Positions 18,562-28,850 of a stretch of DNA of 64,000 nucleotides are shown here, one piece after another (positions within the stretch are counted from its first letter, which is position 1; the number at the start of each line of letters is the position of its first letter). The translations under genes and the position numbers were made by a program. The DNA comes from Plenodomus lindquistii (lineage: Eukaryota > Ascomycota > Dothideomycetes > Pleosporales > Leptosphaeriaceae), in contig JANUWI010000020.1 of NCBI GenBank assembly GCA_025504975.1, forward strand, positions 1 to 64,000, written 5' to 3'. A model generated the notes under the pieces. That model saw only the letters and a list, made by a program, of their open reading frames with translations. It did not search any database and was not told the DNA's origin.

Positions 18562-19272
18562 ATGCAGCTCTCGGTCGTAAAGGCATTACTTGGCCTCCTC
18601 GCCTTTAGGCAGGTCCTGGGCACAGCTTATGCCTATCCGAACCAAGGCCATGCGCTGGCAGACGACGTTGTACTGCTACAGGAGAGCCAGCTTGATGAAG
18701 GGACAGACGAAGAGACCTGGTTCGAGAAGCGTGCAACAGACCCACCCCTTACGAACTGGGGTCAAGGACCAGGAACCACATGGAGTGGCTTTGTCAAACA
18801 GCCGGCAAATTCCCAGTGGACAACGGATACTATCGATGAATACGCAGTGAATGCGTGGCGACAGACAAGCCCACCAGCCCTGGTGGCTGCGCTTTGGGTT
18901 CCAGGAGTAGGAGTGTACCTGGGTTCTATACCCCATGGGACAGAGCCAACAGGTATCACGGTACAAGCCGCATTTGATGGCAGGCTCCGCACGCAAGCAC
19001 CTGTTCTTTGGGGACAGGTTAAGGATCGGACGTATCAGGGGACGTCTAAGTGGCATGCAGAGGATATGGCAATGTACGTGTACGAGAGAGAGGAGAGACC
19101 AACAGGGATTCGATATCCGCCGAATAGCTATATGGTTGTATACGGACAGTATAATACTCAGGACCGGGTTGGACCTAAACCTCCTTGCCGTGGGAAGAAC
19201 GGGAAAGGGAACGGGATTGCTCCCTCCTGTGCTCAAGTCTTAGTCAACTTGGGTATTACTTCGGAGTGTTAG
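18562..19272 (+). CDS. Secreted protein with deaminase-like HAE / C...C motifs
   Basis: 236 residues from ATG at 18562. The N-terminal ~24 residues form a signal peptide, then a propeptide-like stretch ends in a Kex2-type KR at residues 56-57. The mature part contains WHAED (His165, Glu167) within a helix-like AMYVYE, and later PPC (Cys209) and SC (Cys223) before AQVLVNLGI. The order His-x-Glu then PC...C is that of the zinc site in cytidine-deaminase-fold proteins, which include toxin-like deaminases with known fungal secreted members. The 13-residue gap between the cysteines is longer than the usual PCxxC, so the assignment is tentative. It is possibly an effector or antagonism protein. Confidence 0.6.
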   Translation: MQLSVVKALLGLLAFRQVLGTAYAYPNQGHALADDVVLLQESQLDEGTDEETWFEKRATDPPLTNWGQGPGTTWSGFVKQPANSQWTTDTIDEYAVNAWRQTSPPALVAALWVPGVGVYLGSIPHGTEPTGITVQAAFDGRLRTQAPVLWGQVKDRTYQGTSKWHAEDMAMYVYEREERPTGIRYPPNSYMVVYGQYNTQDRVGPKPPCRGKNGKGNGIAPSCAQVLVNLGITSEC

Positions 19273-19644
19273 AGTGTTTCAAAGTAGCATATAGGTAGCT
19301 AGGAAGTAGGCTCTTCACCAGTAGTAAGAAATGGGAGCCCAAGTTCGTCGCAACTACAGTACACGAAGGGCAGCTGAGGCTACGAGCCAAACTACCGTGG
19401 AAAGAGAGCCAACCTATGCTTCTTACTCGTTAAAAGTCGTTCTAGAACCGCGCTTTGTCGTGATCAGACATTACCTCCTAGTCAGCCTGCCAAGATCCAA
19501 CTCGTAGTGAGTGTTGGTCCTGCTGAGTGCGCAGCCCCCATGCCTGACCCTCGCGCCCGAAGCGCCATCTGCGCCTCTTTGCTACATGTCCAAGTGTGCC
19601 CTGATCCCTTACTCTGCCTCCTGTGCCTCTGTACTCAGTCCCAG
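19273..19644. other. Convergent 3' region
   Basis: The sequence between the ends of two convergent genes. It holds their 3' untranslated regions. I see no gene or strong repeat. Confidence 0.5.
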
Positions 19645-20443
19645 CTACCGTGTCCAATCAGCGATGCGTCGTGGCCGGGAGTGTGAAGCAACCGCTCGCG
19701 CCCGACGAGCGGCGCAGATGGCGTTCCTCGTAGGCCCGAATAGCTTCGCCGCAACCTTCTCATTGCCCAAGTTGTTGGGATGCTCGCCGTCTGTGGTGTC
19801 CGAGACAGCGAAGAAGTTAGTAGAGGTATCGGTAAAGTAGATAGGGGACTGTGCCGTCGAGCGGCTGGGTGCCCAGGACACCATGGCAGCGTTAAGCGCT
19901 TTCACTGCCTGTACGCCGGCGTTGGGCCAGCGCCTTGGGTCAAGAGGCAAAAGACTGGAGAGTATAAGTTGTATGCTGGGGTTCTTTGCCCGCATCTGCG
20001 CCAGAAGGGTATCGTACGCCGCAAGAATTTCCCCTGGTGGCTTCTTGCCGTGCAGGATGTCGTTTGTACCAAGGAGCATGATGATGATATCAGGAGGATT
20101 TTGATCTAGCCAGCCTGTTAGGTTGTTGTTGTGTGCGTAATCTGTGGCCAGGGAACCAGCATGGCCTTCGTGTGCCTGGTGGTTGTTGCTACCGCTGCAG
20201 CCTTCCTTCAGACTCTCTACAAACTCGAAATCAGTGACACCTGAATTTTCCAGTTTGGTTCCGAGGTGACCACGCCAGCATTTCTAGTAGAATGTTAGCA
20301 AATTGGGTGGCTTAGAGTAAGCATAAGAGACGACCTACTGACACGATAGATGCACCAAAGGGCATGATTTTCACGTGTGCCTGGGCGACTACGTGGAGGC
20401 CAAGGGCACAGAGGTACCACGCGACGAAGCTAGCGGTTTTCAT
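19645..20443 (-). CDS. Secreted SGNH/GDSL-type esterase, two exons
   Basis: Exon 1 is 20443-20339 (ATG, 35 codons) and exon 2 is 20283-19645; the 55-base intron (20338-20284) has a GTAGGT donor and CTACTAG acceptor and preserves the frame. The product is about 247 residues. The signal peptide is MKTASFVAWYLCALGLHVVA. Block I reads IMPFGASIVS, so the usual Asp of GDSI is Ala while the nucleophile Ser position is kept. Later blocks are LLGTND and DGEHPNNLGNEKVA, carrying the Asp/His of the triad. The overall pattern is that of fungal carbohydrate-esterase family 3 proteins acting on acetylated wall polysaccharides. Function is likely but the altered block I needs noting. Confidence 0.82.
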
Positions 20444-21328
20444 CGTGGTATAGCTAGTTGACAGTTGGTGTTTGGAAAGGGCTCGATAGGACGAGAAGTG
20501 TGGTTTTTTGCATGGAGCTACTGCAGTCTAGGACATACATTATAGGTGAATACCCTCGCAACGCTATACTGCAATGGACAGCTCTGTAACACACTACTCG
20601 TTAGATTGGTAAATTGCTCTTGATATAAGCTTCTACAAGCTTGCTAGGATAGTGCCCATGCAGGCCAAGCTCTATTTCTATGCTTCTCGTGCGTCTGTTC
20701 TACCGCGCGCAGCCCAGCGCTGGCTGCTTAAGCTGTTAGTGGAGCAGTTCTGTAAGCGCTGGTCAAGACAGCTCCCTGTAACCCTCTAGAAGCTACTCGT
20801 GCCTCCTTCTGCAACGAGTGCATGTGCCAACTGTGCCTCTTCCTACGATAATTCTACGCGCCCGCTGCGCCTCCTCCTGCTGCAACAATTCTACGTGCCT
20901 ACTGTGCCTCCTGCCGCAACGAGTCTGCGCACCCCGCGCATCCTCCTGCAAAGAGTCTGTACGCCTACTATACCTCCTCTTGGAAAGATTCTGTGGATCA
21001 ACTAGGTCTGCACGCTTGGAAGCAGCTATAGAACAAGCCATTGGGCGAAGGCAAAGCGTTCCCGCGGATAGTGTCTGAAGAAGAGCCGCCGAGTGGGACC
21101 GTACAACTAGGTGTAGTAAGACATCCTAGCATGCATCTAAGCATTACAGCGTATAGCCTTATGCGGCGTGGCTAGAGCACGGTGAGGCAGAATCAAAGGG
21201 AACTTACTTCAAGGCCCCTACAGTAGACTAGCTATTTGTTCGTATGCCCACGCTCATACTACTTGTTTGAGATACATCCTATGTTCTTAGTTTTGCTTTT
21301 GTAGGTTCGTACCTCTTCTCCATACGCT
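20444..21328. repeat. Intergenic with degenerate short repeats (about 20790-20990)
   Basis: No gene is supported. Between about 20790 and 20990 a degenerate unit near 35 bases recurs about five times, built from GTGCCTCCT, CTGCAACGAGT and ACTGTGCCTC words. The rest is AT-moderate and contains nothing I recognise. Confidence 0.5.
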
Positions 21329-22365
21329 ATGCTGTCCATCCAAAGTCAACTTCTCGTTGCTATCATTGTATTTGGATGCATAAATATAGGTCTTCTTCTT
21401 ACTGCGAGTATTGTCTACACAATTCGGTTGTACCAAAAGAAGGGAAGATCAGACGTAGAAGGGCTACTACCAAGAGCGATAACACGCCTAGATCGTAGTA
21501 AGCAGACATAGCGAATAGAGGATTATCATACAACGTGCTAACTATACGCAGGCTCTACTACCCTATGCTCCCAGACCGACTGGCGCGACCAAGACTTGTC
21601 TAGCCCAACCTACTTCTGCAAAGGGTATCCGAGTGCAATCGTCCCAAAGTCAGCCCTGCATGCTGAGAAGCGGCCAGGCCATCCTCCTACCATCCCATTG
21701 CTACCAGCTGAGCCGGTAGATCTAGCCGCAGCCACGCATCTTCCGGCCGTATTGGATTCGGAGGCATTCCAAGTAAAGGGCAGTGGCCAGCGAACCTCTA
21801 TTTCGCCTCGCCACCCTTCTCCATCCTATCAACTACAGTCTGTTCACGGATCTTCTTCAACCCTTTCCAGAAAAAGCCTATGTCCTGTTGAGCTGATTGC
21901 CAGCCAACGTCTAGCTCCAACCAGGGGAAATCTATCGCTAGGGACACAGGAGCCAAAATCTGGCCAGAGTAAGTACCGTGTCTAGTTGCCGTAGCCGAGA
22001 CGTACTTACAAAATGCAGGGCCGACGCTAGGGTACAGCAACTCGCCCCTGTGCCCAGGGCCGCGAGACCCTACGACCCTCCCTCCGGCGTTTCCACCAAG
22101 AGCACGCATCAACACAAAGCGAATCTCAGAGCTAGTAGAGACAAGTCTGGACGGGCCAGACAAACCCCTTCCCCCGCTACCGCTTGCTACTTCACGGGAG
22201 AAAGTCGCAACAGCAGACTACTCGTACGTACCAAGCACCTACCCAGGTCGTGTAAAGTCTGTGCCGTCCAGTACCCAGGTCTGCTATTCACCTTCTATCT
22301 ACTCAACGCATGGTTCACGAGACTCTGTTAGCACGCTGTTTGAAGAGTATACTTCCTTTATCTAG
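21329..22365 (+). CDS. Single-pass membrane protein, three exons
   Basis: Exons 21329-21497, 21552-21968 and 22019-22365 give about 310 residues. Introns of 54 and 50 bases have GTAAGC and GTAAGT donors and CGCAG and TGCAG acceptors, and the first has a CTAAC branch-like word; all three exons join in frame with no stop until TAG at 22363. Residues about 8-32 (LLVAIIVFGCINIGLLLTAS) form one transmembrane or signal-anchor helix, followed by a basic RLYQKKGR stop-transfer. The remainder is Ser/Pro/Thr-rich and probably disordered. I recognise no family. The long matched frame over three exons is the main evidence that the gene is real. Confidence 0.62.
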
Positions 22366-23000
22366 CTATCACCCTATTAGTTATCTACTCTACAACCCTC
22401 AGGCCTACAGGATAGTAAGAGAATCTAACGTGCTTATAATAGCTACAATACCTAAACGTCTGCGTATGTATTTTGAACAGCGCATCCTGTACGTCATGTC
22501 ATCTGGTTGTATTCAAAATTAGATTAGCCTGTAGAACTTACTGTTGGCTTCATAACTGCTGGTCTGCTGCGGGTAGCAGTTGAGGAGCAAGACGCGTCAA
22601 CACAACTGCGTAAGCAAACCACCACGTTCCCTCTATGGTTGACATGCGCGAGAGGTAGTCGCACTTTTAATAAAACTCACTTGGAGCTCTAGGCCGCGCT
22701 TACCGATCAGAGAATTGGCCATATCCTGCACGTTAGCAAGCCAGGGCGAGTTTACCTGCCTGAGTAGGTAAGGGAAGCTGTACTACAGACTTAAATGAAT
22801 GCTTTTGGGCGTTGCTACGTTTATACAGATGATCCTGTGCAGTTTAGCGGGGTCTTAGCAGAACAGTCGGCCCGTTAGTCGTGGAGCATAGGCCGCGCTA
22901 GCAGCTGGAGGACTGCCAGTCCCCCAACTGAACGCGAAACTTGATAAGACGCGTCAACCAAACTTGCTAAAGAAACTCGATTGTTCCCATAGCATTTCTA
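22366..23000. other. Intergenic region without recognised features
   Basis: AT-moderate sequence upstream of GIF-A. I searched it for remnants of a divergent YR-RecQ gene, which accompanies the other GIF genes, and found none. Open frames are short and unconvincing. Confidence 0.5.
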
Positions 23001-24959
23001 ATGTCTGCACGCGCCGTTGAGCATCTGTATCAAGTAGAGGACTATCGTCGCCACGATATATATTGTCCTCAATCAGACTATCGCGCTGCACTTGTTCATG
23101 CCCTCTCCTCCAGTCCAGAACATACCCGTGGGCGCAGTGTCAACGCTGGGTGGGTCATCCTCCCCGACCCTCTCCACCCCATCATTGTAGCCCATTCCCT
23201 GCTTGGCGCCCTGTGCGTGATATACGACGCGGTTCCTCCGGGTATCGTACCAGAGCGAGTCTGGAGCACAATCAGACATGCGGTGGCCGCAACTGGGCAA
23301 CCTCCCCCGCCAGACGCCGACGACATACCTAGTCGTGTCCCGCCACCCTCCGCTCAGCCGAACCAATTCGTCTCACGAGATTTTGCGACCGTGCCGGGTC
23401 CTCGAGTCAACCCTTTGCAACTCTCCGACATTGGAGAAGAAGCAGAGACGGTAGAAAGCGAGCCAAGCCAGCTCTACGGACAAGAGGACTCGGTTGTAGG
23501 ATGCGGCGGTGGTAACGCGACCCAGCCTAGCAGCGATGGCGGTGGTCTACACGTAGAGGATGGCAGAATGCAGGGAGCGCGGGAGGAGAGTACCCCTCGC
23601 CGCAGTCTAGAGGGCAGTTCAAGTGGGCTAGAGCAACCCATGAGCCAGCCTGCGAGAGAGGACCCTAGTGATGTTGATATGACTGATGCGCCGTGTAACA
23701 GCAGCGTAGCGCGTACGCAAACCGAGGATGAAACAGCTGACGTGAACCACGTCGAGGACGCAACCGCGGACGGGGAAGATGACGTGGAGCCTCATGCGAT
23801 ACCCGCCTTGCTAACCACAACCGTGACCAACAACAACCGTGCCGCTGAGAAGAGGCGCATTGCAAAGGCGGAGCGGAGGAGGCAGGATCGGCTGTCGAGC
23901 CTTGGGTTGCTACCCCCTTCATCAAAGGCTCCTGCTGTGGAATTGGTCGCCTATCAATCCATCACGCGCTTGGATGAGGATAGAATATCGTGGCTCTTCA
24001 AACAGCCGACAGATGGGCATGACTTCTACACCACGGCCAGGACACCCTTCCATACGGGTGTGGATATGTTGAAGAAGGCTAGGGAGCTGGGCAACTACAC
24101 GTCTCGGTTGCACGCCAGCTCCTTCCTCCAGACGTGGAGGGCAATTGGAAGTCCTTTGCCGCGCCCCTCTCGGAGAATGCCAGCTATACCTCTTGAGCAC
24201 GAGACGTACAACAGCACAGATCCCTCCTTCGCCCTATCGCAGGCAACCCAAGGCAACACGGTCCCCTTTGAGCGCATCTGGCATACTGTGTCATTGTGTG
24301 AGGCGCAACTCGCCGCCGTGCACGTGCAATACCGGTGGGCTATGGCTTTCCTTGCCCGAGCTTTTGAGCAAGAGACGCAGGCACTGCTGGATGAGGATAA
24401 CAGCGTCCGCCGGAGCGGTCGGGGCCGAGTCAGGGTCGAAGCCAAAAAGAGGCTGTACGCTAAGCTGTCTAACGTGGATTGGGCTGTGTTTGGCGTCAAG
24501 CTAAAGCGTGCGCGGAAGTGGTACAAGGCTGTATGTGAATTGGGATGGGGGATTCTTTGCCTGATGCCCTATGATATAATCACAAACACGTGGGTAGAAC
24601 AAGTTCTCCGTGTATCAGAATGGGACGTATGGCTGCAGCTCGTCCACAAGGTCAACCCAGGCGTGATTCAGGCAAGTCGGCAGCTGGATAGGTGGTTAGG
24701 AGCTGCGTGTATCGCTGGGGGACCTATAACTCACCCTGAAATACTCCAAGTAGAAGCTGTAGCGCGGCAGGGCCCTGCGCGAGTCTTCCTAGAAGTGCGA
24801 GACAGCGATGACGACGACGAGAGCAGCGAAGACGAAGCAGACGGCGAGACTCCAACTCGCGCTGCTTCATCCACGCCGAGTAGGGAACACCTAAAAAGTC
24901 TAGGGCAGCTCTCTATTGTAGAACTCTTTCAGCCTGTACAAAAAACTATAGTAGCGTAG
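23001..24959 (+). CDS. GIF-family protein A (divergent member)
   Basis: 652 residues from ATG at 23001, no introns needed. An N-terminal globular part (about 1-110) is followed by an acidic, low-complexity linker (about 130-280), a basic coiled segment (AEKRRIAKAERRRQDR near 280) and a C-terminal region. There ARKWYKAVCELGWGILCLMP (about 502-522) followed by TWVEQ and a Trp-rich segment lines up with the W-x(n)-G-x-GIF-x-LLP ... IE-x-T core of the three other family members in this window. The tail is acidic (DSDDDDESSEDE). Function is unknown. Unlike the others it has no adjacent helicase gene, and it is the most diverged. Confidence 0.72.
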   Translation: MSARAVEHLYQVEDYRRHDIYCPQSDYRAALVHALSSSPEHTRGRSVNAGWVILPDPLHPIIVAHSLLGALCVIYDAVPPGIVPERVWSTIRHAVAATGQPPPPDADDIPSRVPPPSAQPNQFVSRDFATVPGPRVNPLQLSDIGEEAETVESEPSQLYGQEDSVVGCGGGNATQPSSDGGGLHVEDGRMQGAREESTPRRSLEGSSSGLEQPMSQPAREDPSDVDMTDAPCNSSVARTQTEDETADVNHVEDATADGEDDVEPHAIPALLTTTVTNNNRAAEKRRIAKAERRRQDRLSSLGLLPPSSKAPAVELVAYQSITRLDEDRISWLFKQPTDGHDFYTTARTPFHTGVDMLKKARELGNYTSRLHASSFLQTWRAIGSPLPRPSRRMPAIPLEHETYNSTDPSFALSQATQGNTVPFERIWHTVSLCEAQLAAVHVQYRWAMAFLARAFEQETQALLDEDNSVRRSGRGRVRVEAKKRLYAKLSNVDWAVFGVKLKRARKWYKAVCELGWGILCLMPYDIITNTWVEQVLRVSEWDVWLQLVHKVNPGVIQASRQLDRWLGAACIAGGPITHPEILQVEAVARQGPARVFLEVRDSDDDDESSEDEADGETPTRAASSTPSREHLKSLGQLSIVELFQPVQKTIVA

Positions 24960-25488
24960 TAATAAGCCTCCAGTTTAACGTAGCGTTGTTTGTTGTGCAG
25001 TTCTCTACTTGCAGCCCACTCCGAATAGCGACGGGAGCGACTACAGCGCTGTAACAGCCCTACAGTAACGTCGCATCTAGTTGAAAATACATGCATCGTG
25101 TTCTCCTTGCTTCAAATACCCACTTGTAGAAGTACTATACCATTTGATCATGTTGTGGTGGAATGGGAATTTTTTGAAGCATATTGCGTTGTGTTTTAAA
25201 TCATGAATTTTGCGCAACAAGTATCGCCGTGGCTACAGCCTTGGGCGACACGTAATACCTAGGCTAGAGCTATACAAGCGCTACAACTAGGTAACAGGGG
25301 CATCACAGAGAATGATTTAATAACCATTGTACAGGCGCACGTTGGGTAGAGTTTGTAAAGAGTACAAGTCTATAGCAATGCTGGGGTGTAGTAGTAAATC
25401 TCGTGACTAACTAACAAAGCTTGGCGCGCTGCAGAACTAAGCACGCGCTTGAAGAACCTCTCCATGGACACAAAACACAACAACAACC
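24960..25488. other. Intergenic region without recognised features
   Basis: About 530 bases downstream of GIF-A. I see no gene, repeat array or clear regulatory element. Confidence 0.5.
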
Positions 25489-25985
25489 TCATCTACCACT
25501 CTCGGACGACGGTCGGAACGAACTATGGGAGCTGGTTCCTGCTTGTGAGGCGGTGCTGCCCCTTGCGCTGCCTTGCCCTCGCTGCCCGAAGAAATCGCGT
25601 ACGCTGCGCCTGCGCGTCTGGTGCGCAGGCACTTCCTGGGCCGCGGGCGTGTCTTCAGCCCTGCCTTCCTGGCCGAGCTCTAGGGCATAGGCAATCATCA
25701 ACTCCTCTAGTTCTGTCAGACTCTTGTCGCGAATCTGCTCGCGCATCGCCAGCACAGGAGCCAGCCCGCGCTCCCACACCGGCTCCCATTTGCTCGACCC
25801 TCTATTTACACGGCCCACTCTCCAATGGTCATCTACTTCTAAACCTGCAGTCTTACTAGCCTTGAGGAGCTGCAAGGCGCTCCACGGTACGGTAGGAGCC
25901 TGGTCTCGTCGGGCTCGCCAAAGCTTGGTATGCACGGTTTTAGGGCAGGGCGCGTCGTGCCCCCAAAGAGAATGAGATTCTCTGA
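25489..25985 (-). CDS. Hypothetical exon, possibly C-terminal part of a gene
   Basis: An open frame from a potential intron acceptor (TTCCTAG ending at about 25986) to a stop at 25489, giving about 165 residues with no ATG near its start. It begins LRESHSLWGHDAPCPK and continues with mixed helical sequence (SLTELEELMIAYALELG) and a basic, Ser/Gly-rich tail. I do not recognise it and could not place an upstream exon with confidence. It could be a gene remnant. Confidence 0.3.
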
Positions 25986-26202
25986 GCTAGGAAGTCATCC
26001 CGCGGCACCATTTCCGCGACCACTACCACAGCCAACAATCACCCCAGCCGGTACACATGGCCATATACCCTACCTGTTTACCAGCCTAGTTGCACGTTAG
26101 AATTTTCTTCACTTGCACCAAAAGTTCTCTCTCTAAGATAGAGTTACTATAAAATAGCTATTTATGTTCTATCCAAGTAGAATGTTATGTATTCCTCTAT
26201 GT
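25986..26202. other. Spacer
   Basis: Short AT-rich spacer before the 3' end of the BTB-like gene. Nothing is recognised. Confidence 0.4.
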
Positions 26203-27363
26203 TTATAGTAGGGTGTCTGCTTGGAGGCAGACCATGTCTGCCTTGCGGAATTCTGTTAGCGTATAATTGGTAAACAAGTACCCAGCAAAAGTAAGCATAG
26301 CCTGCCAGCAGGCGCTGCCTTGAAAGATCGGCCCACAGCTGCAGGTTATCGTCCCCTGGGGTCTAGTGTACAATATCGCATCTAGCACATACATATGAAG
26401 CTCTGTTACAGTAAAGCCTCTAGAGCCATTGCGCTGCTGCAGGGCGCGCAGTGGAGCCGTGTCGAACCGGGTAGTCAAGGCTGCTTGCAGCTGTGGCAGG
26501 ATCTGCTGGCCACACGTACAGGCAGAAGAGCACCCGCGAAATGGCCTTTCCTCCAGCTCTGGCGTTGCCGGATCTGGGTTCACCTGCGCTGCGTACGTCA
26601 GCTTGGCAATCATGTTAGGGATTCTGTTAAACTCGCTCCGGATGACGGAATCTCGACGGATGTTGATACGATCCACCATCCGGGCCAAGCTTGGATGGTT
26701 GTCAAGACTTACCAGCGGTAGTTTTCGCTCTCTCACCAGCAACGACGCGAAGACAGAGAATTCGTTTGGTTCAAAATAGCCGAGAAGACCTAGGTGAACG
26801 AAGTCCTTTGTAGTAACGCCACGCTCACTGCAAAGATGTCTGTATAGAGACCCAGTGAACGTGCGAGGCATCAGAACCCTGGACTGCGGTAGAGGAGGCG
26901 CCTTATCGCTGCACAGACGTCGGACCAGATCAGATACGTGCTCCGTAAGACCAAGCGCTTTTCGCCATTGGTAGTAGTTTGGGCGCAGGGCGTTGGGGTC
27001 TAGCGCTAGGTCAGTCATGCACTCTAGCACGTCCAGCATGGGATCAGTCGTAGGGATCACAGTGGTAGGGTCGTGCAGAGCGCGCAATATCCACTCTAGA
27101 GCCTGAGGGGCTATCTTAGGGTCGACATAGACAACCCTCGCTCCATCTGGCGCACAGGGCAGCGGCGCAAATCTCCCTGACAGGGCGACCTGGAGGTAGC
27201 TTGAGGAGGCGGTAAGTGCTTCAGCGCGGACTTGGAAGGTAGGTGGGTGCTCTACTACGCTTCCAAGGGTAGGAGCAAGGTTAGTCGTGTCCGGACGGAT
27301 AGACACCAAGACTCCGCCAGTAGGATCAATGAGAATACGGCGATCTTGAGGTACGTCTGCCAT
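26203..27363 (-). CDS. BTB/POZ-like protein
   Basis: 386 residues from ATG at 27363. Residues about 40-105 (FQVRAEALTASSSYLQVALS, then a V-x-V acidic strand, then APQALEWILRALHD) follow the BTB/POZ order: strand, helix with S-x-Y-L/F, strand, and the helix ending in a short acidic segment. BTB domains mediate dimerisation and often link substrates to Cullin-3 ligases. The middle is helical, with an FDTAPLRALQQ segment later. Near residue 290 CSSACTCGQQ and a later CSCG may bind a metal. The identification rests on pattern, not alignment. The gene is intact and lacks introns. Confidence 0.6.
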   Translation of the reverse strand: MADVPQDRRILIDPTGGVLVSIRPDTTNLAPTLGSVVEHPPTFQVRAEALTASSSYLQVALSGRFAPLPCAPDGARVVYVDPKIAPQALEWILRALHDPTTVIPTTDPMLDVLECMTDLALDPNALRPNYYQWRKALGLTEHVSDLVRRLCSDKAPPLPQSRVLMPRTFTGSLYRHLCSERGVTTKDFVHLGLLGYFEPNEFSVFASLLVRERKLPLVSLDNHPSLARMVDRINIRRDSVIRSEFNRIPNMIAKLTYAAQVNPDPATPELEERPFRGCSSACTCGQQILPQLQAALTTRFDTAPLRALQQRNGSRGFTVTELHMYVLDAILYTRPQGTITCSCGPIFQGSACWQAMLTFAGYLFTNYTLTEFRKADMVCLQADTLL

Positions 27364-27713
27364 GCTTACAGCTAGGTAGAGTAAGAGGGTAGTCGGATGG
27401 GTAGCGTAAAAGATTTACGTATAGATCTGTAGTAAAGAGTAGAAAAGGCTAGCTCTACTACACGCTATGGTATAGAGTAACTTTACTTTAAGGATAGAGA
27501 AAAGTAGATATAGTATACCCCTAGGCTATTGTGTACCTACACAGCAAAGGGGTTACTATAGCTATGTGTACTAACTATAGTGCAAGTAGAAGAAACTAAG
27601 TATATATTCTCTATACAATGCTTACACCTAACAGTATAGCCTACCTTGCCTATATTGTATAATAGCATGTAGAAGTTCTTTATGTGTTAATTATAAGATG
27701 CTAGGCTAAATGT
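27364..27713. other. AT-rich intergenic region
   Basis: About 350 bases with many TAGAGTA, CTATAGT and TACTATAG words, rich in TA. It lies between the BTB-like start and the broken 3' edge of the methyltransferase. Composition suggests mutation of repeat-derived DNA, but no source repeat is identifiable. Confidence 0.5.
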
Positions 27714-28850
27714 CTACTTTATGTTGCTACGCGCGGCGAGAAACGCAGAGGCCCTAGGATGGTTTTGACGATAAGCTTGTAGGGCTAGCGTGTCTGCATC
27801 GAGACCCCATCGCACGTATAGACCAGCTTGACGAGCGCCTTGGGACGCACCCCTGACCCCGCAGAAGCAGTCCCTGAATGTGTAGCGACTGTCTTTAATC
27901 GGATGAGGTAGTGACTTCTTTGGTGGAGATTCTTCCAGGATGTCTATAGAGTCTGAGCGGGCGCGTCTCTTGTTGGTGCTTACGACAACAAGGTCGTTAT
28001 CATCGTCATCCTCTATAGTGATGGAAGCTCCACGGGAGCTACCCCTAACCAAGCTTCCCGTTGAAGAGTTGGAGGAGCTTGAACCAGGTGTGCTCGCTTC
28101 GTGTGAGTACAAATGCCGCACAATGCCGCTGCGGGGCGTCTGTTTCGCACTGTTCTTCTGATGCATGAAGCGGATACTGACGACTCGACAGGCAAGCCGG
28201 CCGCCATGATAGATCTGACGACGGATCTCTGATTCGCTCATGTTTGTAGGAAATGCAGCATTTCCACCGTCGCGGAAGCTTAGGAGCGGATAGGGCTTAT
28301 TGGTGAGTGCGCATTCGCGCGGACAAAGGACTTCGTTCATGCTCACGTCCTCAAGGCCTGCGATGAATGGACATCTGGTGTCGCCTTCCTCAACATGAAG
28401 CACAATGCAGAGCTCGTTGAGCTTCCCTAATGTTGCATTAGTAGGGTGTGTGACTTGCAGTAATCAGAACTTACAGTCAAAGATCTGACCAAGATACTTC
28501 GTGCGCCTCATGCGGTGTCCGCGGAATCTGACTTCATCGGTCTCGAGGTTCTTGATAATAGATCTGACGTAGAGAAAGTCGCCACTCTGCATTGCTCCTG
28601 AAGACTGTGTAGAGTGATCTATCAACTCCAATGTGTGCCTAGGCCTGACGATAGTCCCTCCACTAAGCTGGGCGCGCTGGATCTCTACGTCGGGAAGTTT
28701 GACAGGGTGGAGACTTGAATGTTCGTTCCTTGCTTCTCCGGAGGCACAAGAGCCTGTACTGGATGACTTCGAGGGAGTCGTGAAGCTGCGGACGGAGATG
28801 AACTCTAGTTCAGACCCTTCTGAGTCTTGGGTAGACCGAGGCTTGATCAA
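27714..28850 (-). pseudogene. N-terminal half of a RID/Masc-type DNA cytosine methyltransferase
   Basis: Two exons joined across a 48-base intron (28474-28427; GTAAGT donor, CTAAT branch-like word, TTAG acceptor) stay in frame. The product has a Ser-rich start, then a BAH-like region (GDFLYVRSIIKNLETDEV, MRRTKYLGQIFD) and methyltransferase motif I/II (FRDCFCGVRGASQGARQAGL ... WGLDADTLALQAY) near its end. The frame stops at 27714 a few residues later, so motif IV with the catalytic Pro-Cys and everything after is absent. Such enzymes methylate cytosines and include RID, needed for RIP. There is no ATG before the BAH region; the frame follows directly on a TGA that ends the other half. Non-functional as it stands. 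Confidence 0.82.
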
